The notes under the pieces: generated by a model | Told to the model about the DNA's origin: nothing | The model's input: the letters and a program-made list of their open reading frames with translations, nothing else | The model's database searches: none | Shown: piece by piece, positions 24,021 through 34,551 of the stretch | How positions within the stretch are numbered: position 1 is the stretch's first letter | Layout: each line of letters begins with the position of its first letter | DNA from: Erythrobasidium yunnanense | Lineage: Eukaryota; Basidiomycota; Cystobasidiomycetes; Erythrobasidiales; Erythrobasidiaceae | Direction of reading: 5' to 3' | DNA: 64,000 nucleotides | NCBI GenBank assembly: GCA_001600175.1 | Contig: BCJC01000003.1 | Span: forward strand, 1,054,001 to 1,118,000 | Program-made: the position numbers and the translations under genes

Positions 24021-25443
24021 TTACTCAGTCTTTGCACCGATCTTTCCAGCAGCCTCCCTCTCCTTCTTCCTGAGAGCTCTCCGATTTATATCCTTATGCA
24101 TCTTATGCGTATAGTTCATCCAAAACCGCTTAGTAAAGAGGTTGTCGACTGCCCATTGAGCAAGTGCGTGAGAGTAGTATGGCGTGCTTATGTATGGAGA
24201 AGTCGTGGCGCCGCATGGGAGGTTGAGATGCGAGAGGACGGAGCCTGCAGCATCCAGTAACGACGGTCAGCCATCGCGAATGAATCAACAAAGAAGGACG
24301 ACGGAACTCACGGACGAACTGCTTCGGTGTGGGCGTAAAGAAGTTTGTCTTGCGAATCTTCGAAAGATTGCTGACTACGAAGTACGAGTTTATCAAACTG
24401 ACATCTATTCTATACTTCTCCAGTTCAGCGCCTAGGGCCTGCGACCACGTATATAGGAACGCCTTAGACGCCGCGTACGGCGCCAGCATCGGACTCGCAG
24501 TGAGCGCCGCGAATGACCCGATATTGAGTATCAAACCTCTTCCTCCTTTTACTGAGTTGAGCATCTTACCCTCGTTCAAGACGAGTTTTGCGATTTTGAG
24601 CTGGGCGCGAGTGTTTATTTCGATGATAGAGTCGGTCTCGGAGTCGGAACAGTCCCAGAAATTGATAGGCATAGAATGGGACACGCCCACGTTGTTGATG
24701 AGCACACTGATGGGAGAGCCGCGAGAAGCTAGGGTGGATATAGTGGATGAAAGGGAATCATAGTCGCTCGAAGAGGCGCGCGCGAAGTCGATGGCGTGAA
24801 TCTCAGAATCCGTTTCTGCGACATCAAATTAGGAGGCTCTTATGCTGAAAAAAGTATAGACGCACTGAGTTCAGCTTGTAGTGCTTTCAGAGACGCCTCG
24901 TTTCGCGAGATCAGAAGAAGCTTGAACCCAGCTTTTGAGAGCTGGATTGCGAACTCTCTTCCTATTCCAGAAGTACATCCAGTGACAACTGCGTGTACAC
25001 CGTAGTTTAGCTTAGCAAACGCGTGCAGCTCCAGCATGATGTTTGGCCTCACCTGCCCAATGGCCTTTCTTGCTGCCGTATGTCGTAAGCTATGTGACAT
25101 TGTGAGTATTCATACAATGCTCTATATGATGTAGGCCTACACTCGTCCCTGGTCTTGCGAGATCAAAGACCACTGCAAGCAAGCAAGCTTGGCGTTAGAA
25201 ACTGCGTATATCCAGGATTTTGATGGACGGGCGCACTCTTGCCAAACGTCGTCACATATTTCGAGATGGATGCGATGCCCACAGCAGCCGCGAGCAGGAT
25301 CCAAAGCGAAGCCAAATCGTCTGGAAACACAAAGCATAAGAGGACAGGACAGGCATGGTCATAGGGATGGCGTATCATTTGCCTCGTGTCTGAAAGCGTA
25401 GAGTGCTGAGTGTCGCGTCTACAATCTTTGAGACTTGATCCAT
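24021..25443 (-). CDS. IFA38: very-long-chain 3-oxoacyl-CoA reductase (Ifa38/KAR type)
   Basis: ER membrane enzyme of the fatty-acid elongase cycle; reduces 3-ketoacyl-CoA with NADPH. Seven exons in transcript order: 25443-25383, 25320-25243, 25172-25141, 25089-25053, 24988-24866, 24815-24312, 24244-24021; 1059 nt, 352 aa, phases close. N-terminal membrane helix LASLWILLAAAVGIASI, then FDLARPGTSLTTYGSKKGHW leading into AVVTGCTSGIGREFA (cofactor loop TGxxxGIG), LINNVGVS, GSFAAL with the catalytic Ser region, and YAASKAF (YxxxK). The C-terminal basic stretch RRALRKKEREAAGK resembles the ER-facing tail of the family. Introns 1 (25321-25382) and 2 (25173-25242) both begin with GC (GAG|GCAAAT and TTG|GCAAGA); the second has an ideal CTAAC branch site. 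With GT donors only, the N-terminal third cannot be assembled. Confidence 0.9.
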
Positions 25444-25698
25444 GATAGCGGTTAGACGGATGACAACAGGGAACGGTAGGAAGCGTGGAAGATGAAGCAA
25501 GCCAAACTGCAGTAATCTAATCTGTCGACATCGATGAAGCTATCGCAGTCCTCCTCTCTACATGATATCGTCGATGGACGAGGATCCGAGTTGAGCTGGC
25601 CAGTGACAGACCAGACTGATGCTACACAACTCACTCCACCCTCGTCATAATACACCTGCAACAACAAGGAAGCTACGAAGTCTATCCCAGCCAGGACA

Positions 25699-25912
25699 AT
25701 GCACCGCAAGGTGACCTTTCACGACGAGATCACAGGGCAGCAGCGGACAGACCTCAGCTTAGGTACACGAATCTGCTGCAGACCAGTTGTTTGCCACCGG
25801 TATATGCTGCACTCCTGCCAACAACAACACGTCAGCAGGTACCCGTAGTGGTCGAACGGATGCTGCAGCCCAAATCCCGAGCTTTCGTAACATCAGCAGG
25901 AACAGCTTCTAA
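25699..25912 (+). CDS. possible very small protein
   Basis: ATG at 25699 opens MHRKVTFHDEITGQQR; with an intron at 25763-25838 the frame continues to TAA at 25910-25912, giving 45 aa. Splice motifs are acceptable and the phase closes, but there is no family and such a short model could be chance. It lies head to head with IFA38, 255 bp away. Confidence 0.25.
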
Positions 25913-26265
25913 TGGCGAGAAGAAAACAGACCGACGGCCTTGCACAGCTCGGCGTTCACTTCGTTCCTCCTTAGCTGATGTTTACATCCATTACCGTGCT
26001 CTGACATCGCCTCACTCACCTAGCTGTCAGCCGGTAGCTAATTTTGGGCACCGTGGCAACGTCCTCTAAAACAGTCTTTTTATTCGCAGCGGTGCATGCC
26101 TCGGTCCTCTCTTTCTCCTTTTACTAACTCACTCAACAACAACATATTCAGCAGCTCCAAGGACTGTACATAGACAAGACACATCCGCATCAAGACAGCC
26201 CCGAACTACGCTGGGAGCAACGAACAACAACAGACACTAGATAACAATATCAAGAAGCAGAGACA
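25913..26265. other. promoter region of the chitin deacetylase gene
   Basis: About 353 bp upstream of the next start. The last 130 bp are A/C-rich with repeated CAACAA-like words, typical of a fungal 5' leader. No gene seen. Confidence 0.45.
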
Positions 26266-27956
26266 ATGAGAGTGTCAGCAGCACTACTCACGCTAGGCGC
26301 CTCTGCCATTCCTGCGCTCGCGAAATGTAGCGCAGATATCGCAGAAAAAGGTCTAGCGATGCATCAAGAGAAGCAGAGAGCTCTAGAATTGCGAAAGCGT
26401 CAATCACCTTCGAATCTAGCTCAGCAGGAGCACATACTGGGTACGCTGCAGTCGCTGCCCTCCTAAGACCTACAATCGGCTAATGCCGCCTATTGTTGTT
26501 CTTAACAGACCCTGCCCAGGAATGCGCTTACTACAGTTATGAACCCGTAGATAGTCTAGCCAGTACCTACCCTGCTATATGGCAAATAGCCTCCATCGTT
26601 CCAGGCGACACGGAGGCTCAAAATGCCTACAACGCCATCATCAGCGACCCCAATTTCCCCAACATCGCTCCCAAGGGTACACCAATGGGCGATTTTAGTA
26701 ACGTCACGTACAATGCTACTGACCCGGACTGCTGGTGGTCCTGGTCGCATTGCGACAAGCCAAAGCATGCCGGCATTCCCGACGATGTCATCACATGCCC
26801 TGAACCACATACTTGGGTGCGTACGAGCACTATATCTTTATCATGAGGCTTATGCTTTTGCTTGGCCTTCTTCAGGGACTAACTTACGATGACGGCCCGA
26901 ATTGTACCCACAACGCCTTCTACGACTTTCTGGAAGGCAATCAACTCCAAGCTACGCTATTCTATATTGGATCCAACGTCAGAGATTGGCCTTTGCAAGC
27001 TATGCGAGGTTTACATGACGGCCATGAGGTATCTCGTATCTGATCTATCCGAATCTATACACGCACGCTGACATGTGTGGTCTTTGTAGATCGGCGTGCA
27101 CACATGGTCTCACCGATATTCAACAGCGCTCACCAATGAGCAGTTCTTTGCGGAACTATGGTACTCTCGTAGAGCGATCAAAGAAGTCATCGGCGTCACA
27201 CCGCTGTCATGGAGAGCGCCGTTTGGAGATGTAGACGATCGCATCCGTTTCATTGCTATGAAGATGAACCTCACTACCGTCCTGTGGGATCAAGATTCAT
27301 TGTAAGTACAGGTGCTGCCGGAATTTAGTAGTGATCGCTGCTGATGCTCGAACTTCCGATAGTGATTGGAAGGTTCAGAGCGTCAACAATCCCAATGGGC
27401 TTCCGACAGCCAGTGTGGTAGCCAATTACCAGGACTTCATCGGGGCCGCAAACAATGGTACCTACAATACTCACGGTACTATCGTCCTCACGCACGAGCT
27501 CAACAGCGATACCATGTAAGGCAGTCTACGTAATATGCTCCTCTGTCTGCTCATATCGCTGATTCGTTGGAATGTACTTACAGGGGCCTAGCCATGCAGG
27601 AGCTCCCTCAAATCATGGCAAACTTCAAGAACGTGGTACCTGTAGCAACGTGTCAAAACAAGACTCAGCCATACGTCGAGACAAACTATGTCTACCCCAA
27701 CTTTGCGGAATGGGTCGCCGGACAGAGGGGCACAACGAACATCACGAGCGGAGGCAGCGCAGCGATACTAGGCAATCAAACAGCTGGAGCTACTGCAGTC
27801 ACTGCGGCTTCATCGACTTCGTCGTCTGGAAGCTCCGGCAGCCGTACGACAGCAGCTGGAGCTGGGGCTGCGGCAGCGGCTCAAACGTCCAACAAACCGG
27901 TTCAGTCAATGACTTCTGGTGCTCGAAGATCTAGGACTATCTTTGGATTCTTCTAA
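26266..27956 (+). CDS. CDA: chitin deacetylase (polysaccharide deacetylase, CE4)
   Basis: Secreted or cell-wall enzyme that removes acetyl groups from chitin to give chitosan. Six exons: 26266-26440, 26509-26816, 26876-27028, 27090-27301, 27363-27515, 27584-27956; 457 aa, phases close. Signal peptide MRVSAALLTLGASAIPALA. NodB-domain motifs in order: TYDDGP (motif 1, catalytic and metal Asp), HTWSH (motif 2, metal His pair), RAPFGDVDDR (motif 3, Ala where Pro is usual), WDQDSFDW (motif 4), LTHEL (motif 5, catalytic His). Several N-glycosylation sites (NVT, NAT, NCT, NLT). The C-terminus is a Ser/Thr/Ala/Gly-rich stalk; it ends in RTIFGFF, which is too short to be a clear GPI signal. Basidiomycetes usually carry several CDA paralogs; only one is here. 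Confidence 0.93.
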
Positions 27957-28423
27957 TCGAAAGCATTCCTTTCGTGCATTTCTTATACGGACAATAATTA
28001 TTCGTTGATGGACAATCATACCTTTCGTTATTCATCACAATGGACAGTATAGTATAGCAGCGATTACCCTTGTTTTCCTCCTGGCCATTCCGTGGCTGAT
28101 TGTAGCGTAGGCCTGCCTCGTTCGAGATACCCTTAACTAGAAGCCTTTCGTTCTTTCCCGATATTTCTGCTGATTATCTTCCCTCTTTTTCTTCACTCTT
28201 TACTAGATTTCGAAACAGGGAGGAAAGCGTCTGACACACCTCGCTCAGCACAAAGGCTCCAGCTCTCATTGTCCGGGCGATGCTTTTTGTACACCCTCCT
28301 CGAAAGCTGCTTGCTGTCTCTCTGTAGAACTTGTCTCTGCCCTCTTCACACCACGCACCCAAGTCCACAGAAAGATTCCGAGCCACCACACCTCAGCCCC
28401 ATCTGCATCACTCTACGCACAAC
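27957..28423. other. intergenic region
   Basis: About 467 bp between co-oriented genes. A C/T-rich stretch at about 28160-28200 and 28350-28420 may be the leader of the next gene. No gene seen. Confidence 0.45.
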
Positions 28424-29480
28424 ATGCCCTCTCGTCGTCTTTCAAGCGGCAATCGTCAACATCATCGTGTTTATCCCGCTTGTATCAGGCCATGCGGACA
28501 CAGAAGCGCACTCGACGACCTCCCACCGCGTGACGATGCTGCGAACTGCCCCGCACCTGTCGTAGGTGTTCCTGGTCCCTCGAGAACAATTCACCGTGGT
28601 TATAGAAGCGCAGTCGACCGGCCCTCGCTATCCAATCCCCCTAGTTCAGATTCCTCGAGTGATTCGTCCAGCCCCGCGGCTTACCCACCCAGGCGAAGTA
28701 CGATTCTCCTCCGCTCTATACTGTTTACAGTTTCGCTGAGCTGCCCCATGTGTCATTACAGGAAAGATACCTCGCTCACTATGGTGCGGGTCTGGACCAT
28801 ACCCATATTCCGATACTTCTTTATGCGAAAGTTCAAAGACGCTCGATAAGCGTGGTGATCCATGGTATGAGTTCATCGGACTGAAGACGCCCTCCGCTAG
28901 CGAGATGAACAGTCCGTACATACCAGCCAAGGGCTCTGCAAAGAACCCTATAACCGTCACAAGCTCCCTAGATTCGGACTATCCTGATGGATGGAAGTCC
29001 AGATCCAGAAATTCTTCTATAATCCAAAATCGTGCATACCTAAAGCATTCGCCTTCGAGATCGACCATTGGGTCAGCTGCCTCTCGAGGAAGCTTGTCGT
29101 CTTACTACAGTGATGCTTCGGTAATCACCGTCGGGCCAGCCTTGTCGCATGCTTCTACTGCGGCATCCACTGCTGCCTCAAGCCGAGCCCCGAATAATGC
29201 TTCAGCACAGGCAGAAACATCTCGGAAATCGTCCACAATCGAATGCCCTCCTGGCTTGACGATCCGATCAGGAATGCTAGTGACGACTCAGTCAGTAAGG
29301 GACGGCGTTGACTTCGACTCGTATGACTTTCATGAAGCTACCCAAAATTCCAGAATGAGGTGCATACCAAGCGAATGCAATCGAAAGTTGTGGGATAACG
29401 ATCGTGCTAAGGCAGAAGCCATGAAATTGGCGAACTCAAGCAAGCGATCTTCCAGGAAGAACTCAGTCGACAAGGATTAG
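28424..29480 (+). CDS. unknown Ser-rich protein
   Basis: Not recognised. Exons 28424-28697 and 28762-29480, intron 64 nt, 330 aa, in phase. N-terminus MPSRRLSSGNRQHHRVYP is basic; a Ser-rich stretch (SSDSSSDSSSP) precedes the splice site; the middle has DPWYEFIGLKTPSASEM, the only segment that looks folded; then Ser/Ala-rich sequence and a lysine-rich end (SSKRSSRKNSVDKD). Likely disordered, perhaps a phosphoprotein. Function unknown. Confidence 0.6.
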
Positions 29481-29934
29481 TTCGTATACAACCGCTCAGT
29501 CAGCAGTGGGCATACTTCGGCTTCCTTTGTCACTTCGAATGGCTCATCAGTCGGTCGGACTTGGAAGCAGAATCACAGAAAGGAGCGTAGGGACAGCTCT
29601 CCTCATAACATCAGAGAGTAAGCTTCACCTAGCAATTGCAGCGGAGGACCTCGTCGAGACTCCGGACAGCTAATCTTGCGGCAGCTTGTTGTACCGCATG
29701 ACTTGGACCAGTGTACCAACACGATTTGCAGAGATTGCTACCTTGACCTTGCTGTTTCGGCCTTTCTGTTGCTCTCTTGTCCCGGCTTATGCACGCAAGT
29801 AATCGTGGAAAGATGGGCGCATTGCTAGGTCGCTGCCGCGATACTGTGCTATAACGTCAAGATAGCCGTAGACCATCGCATCAAAGATTCGGGAAGCTCG
29901 AGAGGTCGAAGGGGAACCGGGAAGCCCAAAGAAG
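29481..29934. other. intergenic region
   Basis: About 454 bp between two co-oriented Ser-rich protein genes. No recognisable content. Confidence 0.45.
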
Positions 29935-32543
29935 ATGTCGAGCGACCAAAGCTATGGAAATCAAAGCAGCAGCGGTTCTGGACGACCACCAGCTTCTTCA
30001 TCTTCGGCAGGACCATCAGGATCAGGCTTTGCGTCGTCGTTCGCAGCGTTCTATCCCGCAAGCCAAAGTGGCAGCGGCCTCAACGACGAATACCCCTTGT
30101 TCAGCTCGCGGAGGCCATCGCAATCGCAGTCCTTGTCGAGTCCTTCGAGCGTCAACAACTCCAACCCTATGCCTGCCTTTTCGTCGAGCAAGTTACGGCG
30201 AGAAAGCATCTTGGCCAGCAATTATGCCCGGGATTCGGATGGCCTAGAAATCGCAGACGATGATGCCGTCTCGATGACAGAGGACATCGATATGGACATG
30301 GATGGTAATGGAGAACAAGCGCCTGGACAGCCAGAATGCTTTCCAAAGTACATCCAGACTAGCCGGCATAGAAGTCTGTCACAGTCTACGGTATCCCGCT
30401 CACCTCCCTTCCCATCTTCACCTCCACGCTCGCAGCAGCATCTGCTTGCTCGAATGACTTCGGAACAGCAGCAAGCTCTCGCAGCATCGGCCTCCTCAGC
30501 CTCATCAGCTTCCTATCTTATCCCTACTCCGTATAGAAGCGCAGGAAATGTCTTTGGTCGCAAGAATGATGATCTGATAGTCGACAATACATCTTTGTCC
30601 CTGGCAGAGCAGGAGACGGCTGAGACCGATGCGCTAGATGATGCAGAACCGCAAGCTCCCAGAGGCTTCAATCCGCTCAACCCTTACTCGCTACGTACAT
30701 CGTCGAGAACACCGCAAGATAATGCAAGACCAGATTCACGCTCTTCGCGGGATGATATGATGGAAGACTCACCGCAGCCAAATACAGGCGATGGGCAATT
30801 CCCGTCTACTACGCGCAGATCGTCTCGCGATCAATCTGTCTCGTCGGAAAGTCTAGATCCTACTTCCACGCATACTAGCAGTCTTCAACCCTCCCGCTCG
30901 TCTCCCTCGCTTTCTGGATTGGCTAGTAGTAGTAACTCTAGCAGCAGCAAACCGCCATCCTTCAGTAATGGTCTTGGTCCACAAGCTTCAGTCACGCCTT
31001 ATGGGCTGGGTCTACCGCCTGCGCCTACAACTCCTCCGCCTAACACTACTCTACGCCGTAGTCAATCAGCGCATTACCGCTTATCTGGTATACCAGCCTT
31101 TACCACCTCTCCGGTTCGAACCAATCCCAGTCAAAGAGAGTATGATGGGATGCAAGTTCCGCATACGGCTCCGCTCGATGGCGGATCTTTCCCTGTTCGT
31201 ATGCGATCATCGTCCTTTTCTGGATGGTCGATAGGACCAGCGGGAGATTCCTCATCGCAGCCTCCGAAGTCGTCTTCGCAAGAAACGAAATCATCGACTA
31301 AACCTCGAGGCTTGTCCCAATCTAGCGGGAGCGATACAAATCCTCCTAGGGTAGTTAGGCGGGCCGTGAATCACAAGAAGGGCAGTTTGATGGTGAGTGC
31401 GCTACCCCTCAGTAGAACTTCCGTTAGCCTGATAATTTCTACGTAGCCAAAATCGAAGGACCACCTCAGGGTGTCTTCTCAGATACGACTAGAGACAGGC
31501 GAGTTCGAAGTAGCTTCCGAAGCGGCTCTTCATCGTATCAGTCAATCTTCGCCAGCTGTCCCTCCGTCCGGCAGTTTGCGACAGCATCGTACTACGAATA
31601 CTGGAGGCTCCAACACCAACAGACAGACTTTTCCACCGCACTTTACGCAATCGCCCTTTTCAGCGCTCAGTACTCCTTCGAAAGATGGCCGTCCACCTAC
31701 ATCATCCGGTCGACCCGGTATGCCTGTCAAGAATCGCTTTCCGGAATCAGCTGGCGATGACGAGGATGGAGACGGTATCGATAGCTCTGGCAGTGAGCCT
31801 GACTATGCCATTGAGGAAGCAGCTTCAGATATCGGCATGCAGGAGGACGAGGACTCTGCGTCAGTAGGAGGAGGTACCGCTGCAGATGGAAGCGAACTGC
31901 CACCGAGACCGAATCCCAATCTATGGTCGTTAAGGGATCCCTCCACAAGCATGTGGAATAAGCCTCTTACACCGAGCTCTCGACCCGGGGCGGATATGGA
32001 CGTAAGCATTGAGCGATGCCTTTTACCTTCGCACGTCACACTGACATAGTTATTCTCCGCCTGCAGCTATCACCCTCTTCTGCCTTAGGCTGGTCATCGG
32101 CCTCGGCATCGAGACCTGGCAAGCGGAAAATGAACGATGCTGAACGGTTCGAGCCATTCAATTCCGCCTTCAAGCGCCGTGCAGTCTCCCCTTCTGCATC
32201 AAGCGTTTCTCTATCTCCTCTTCTTACGCAAACGAATCTTGCGAATCTGCCTTTACCTTCGACAAATAATCTGCCGTCTTTAGGTCCGGCGGCATCTATA
32301 ACTCCTTCTTCGAACTATGCTTTCCCTCAAAATCTGAGCATACAGTCTCAGTCCTCCGCTCCTCAAAGTCCTATCGTAGGTCCCGGCACTTGGCACAGCA
32401 AAAGTCGCGGCAGCTCGCCTGCTCCAAGCATGGCGTCTTCTTCGGGTACCGGCAGACGCTGGGGAAATCCTTCATCTGCGAATACGGACGATGAAGCGAA
32501 ACCGAATAATAAAGTCGATCTTGGCAAGATGTCCTTAGCATGA
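29935..32543 (+). CDS. unknown large Ser/Pro-rich, probably nuclear protein
   Basis: Not recognised. Exons 29935-31392, 31447-32001, 32067-32543; 829 aa, in phase; introns 54 and 65 nt. Almost wholly disordered, with many SP/TP and Ser runs. The likely conserved core spans the first splice site: RVVRRAVNHKKGSLMPKSKD then a predicted helix (RLETGEFEVASEAALHRI). An acidic block (DDEDGDGIDSSGSEPDYAIEEAA) follows, then NPNLWSLRDPSTSMW, and a basic KRKMNDAERFEPFNSAFKRR motif that could be a nuclear localisation signal. The pattern suggests a chromatin or transcription-associated factor; this is inference. Confidence 0.65.
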
Positions 32544-32782
32544 TATGGCTGCGGAGTTTCCTATGTAGCTGTGATGTCCGAGTTCAATGTAGCATTCGCT
32601 TGTTATTGTTTCTCATACGTTTGCAGACAATGGACGCTGGATACTATCTATGTTTCGCATGGCTGTGCGCCAGTCGAGTCGTATGTAGGGGCGCTGCTAA
32701 CTGCTTGCAGCGAGGATTGGCTGCCTCTGCTTGTCCAGCTTCCATCGCCATCAGGACGACATAAATCTCCACATACGTCATT

Positions 32783-33052
32783 ATGCCAGGCCTACTGTTG
32801 ACTGAGGAACAGGTGCAGATTGTATCCCCTCCGACTGATACCATTCAAATCGGCACCATCACAGGACAACGAGTCTCGTCTAGCGACACTATATGGGTGC
32901 GACTCTCGGGATTTGACTACGATGTTCAGATTCGAGTCGGAGACTTCGTCCAACCTCATGATGCCAATATAAGGGGCCATTATGGGCCGGATGAGCTCCT
33001 TGCAGGGATGACTTTCCAGTCCAATGACGGATCCTGGGTCTTGGTCGGGTGA
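32783..33052 (+). CDS. small unknown protein, 3' end uncertain
   Basis: Begins MPGLLLTEEQVQIVSPP and reads as a folded, beta-rich segment (TDTIQIGTITGQ, DTIWVRLSGFDYDVQIRVG) for about 89 residues to a TGA at 33050-33052. A good donor (gtgagt) overlaps that stop at 33049, so splicing to an acceptor near 33099 or 33113 is likely and would add a C-terminus; I could not choose between the resulting frames. An opposite-strand frame of 150 codons with a true ATG at 33244 overlaps completely; I prefer the plus strand because of its regular hydrophobic pattern. No family recognised. Confidence 0.4.
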   Translation: MPGLLLTEEQVQIVSPPTDTIQIGTITGQRVSSSDTIWVRLSGFDYDVQIRVGDFVQPHDANIRGHYGPDELLAGMTFQSNDGSWVLVG

Positions 33053-33244
33053 GTGTCGAGGCTTGGACGGCGTGAATCGTTGCTGAACGCCCAGTCGTCG
33101 ACAGGCAGCGGTTTCAGCACAACGGGCGGTCAGTCCGTTTGCCTCCTGTCGGCACTTTCGGACGAAGAAGGGCAAGGCGATCTCGGGGGACTCGTGGCTA
33201 GCTTCGATGGCCCCGCTGATGGAGACTGCAAGCGAGAACTTCAT

Positions 33245-34361
33245 CTATAGTCTTGCTCGTAGTCCGTTGTGCCCGTATAGGATATGTCTCGTATTCTCTG
33301 ATACCTCCTTCACTACTTCCCGTGCTGGCTTAACCGCCTTGATAAGACCGATATTGGTACCAGCGTAGGTAGTGAGCCTTCCATTATCGCCCCAGCCTGC
33401 GTCGCCAGCCTTGAGTGCTTGTTCGTACAATTTCTTGTTCTCTTCAAGTGCCATGCCAGATTTTGCATCACGATAGCTAGCGTTGATGATGCCTCTGCCT
33501 CCAAACCCAGGCGGCCAATCGGTTGTGCCTCGCAGGGTGTCGTACACGCTGCTTCGGGATGTGTTCACACCTCCATCACCAGCAAACAGCACGGCATCTT
33601 GGTAGCCTTTGGCGATGTTCGCCTCTGGACAGGCCAGAAAGCGTGTTCCTAGAGCCACACCCTCCGCTCCCAATACGATTGCGGCAGTCGTGCCTCTTCC
33701 GTCGGCGATTCCTCCAGCAGCAACGATAGTCGGGAGTGGCGCAGCGAGCTGCTCCTTGAGCGCATCTATCATCTCCGGCAGTAGAGTGATCAGGCTTGCT
33801 CCGCTGTCCGTTAAGCCGTGTCCGCCTGCATCTGTTCCTTGCACGACAAGGACGTCTGGCTTGCATACACTTGTGAGCTCTACCGCTTGCGCAACGGTGC
33901 CGACTTGTATCCAGATCTTTGTCTTCGGACAAGCTTCTCGTAGGCGATTCGTCCAATTCCGCATCTCGCTAGAGCTGCGGGCCGCAAAAAGCCAGACCGC
34001 GCAGCATGGATGTTTAGAAAGGATAGAGACGGCTTCTTCCAGATTTGCACCCCAGCAAAGAAAGCCAACCCCGACCGGTAGAAGACCCGGAGTCGCTTTC
34101 GATATGGGACTTAGCGCCAGCAGCCGCTGAGACTCCTGAAGTTCTTGTTCAAGCATGCTGGTGTCGCTTCCTGCTCCAATGAAGCCTAGTCCGCCTGCGT
34201 TTCAGATGGGCGTCGGCTGCGTGCTTTGCCGGATCTGTCGCAGAGCGATAGCTACCTGCTTGCGACACTGCTACAGCAAGAGAGCTTAATGCGATTAAGC
34301 GCATGGGTGCACAAGCTATCAGCGGCCAGGTCGTCCAAGGGTAATCGTCTTGAAGTGTCAT
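33245..34361 (-). CDS. nitronate monooxygenase (2-nitropropane dioxygenase family)
   Basis: FMN-dependent TIM-barrel enzyme that oxidises alkyl nitronates such as propionate 3-nitronate. Exons 34361-34256 and 34194-33245; intron 61 nt; 351 aa, in phase. Seen: an N-terminal PLIACAPM segment (equivalent of PIxxAPM), VSQAGGLGFIGAG after the splice, GVGFLCW, IWIQVGTVAQAV, VVQGTDAGGHG (FMN phosphate loop with the catalytic His region), IVAAGGIADGRG, LGAEGVALGTRFLAC, and the C-terminal GIINASYRDAKSG. The order matches the class found in fungi. Probable role is detoxification of nitro compounds. Tail to head with the CLC gene, same strand. Confidence 0.9.
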
Positions 34362-34551
34362 CGAGCGCAGGTCAGTCAATTCAGAGGCTCTGGCCAGAGG
34401 AAGATGTTCGAGGTGTAGATACCGAATCGTAAAGCAAGATATGAGTGAGATTTGCTTAGGAATCTCAGTTGACCATGAGTTGGGCTGGAAAGTCGGATTG
34501 CCTAGACTGATTCCACGAAATATATCTACCGATTCACCCTAAGTACAATAC

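Noticed and set aside
33609-34130. Plus-strand frame of 173 codons opposite the nitronate monooxygenase
   Set aside because: The minus strand encodes a complete enzyme with all family motifs.
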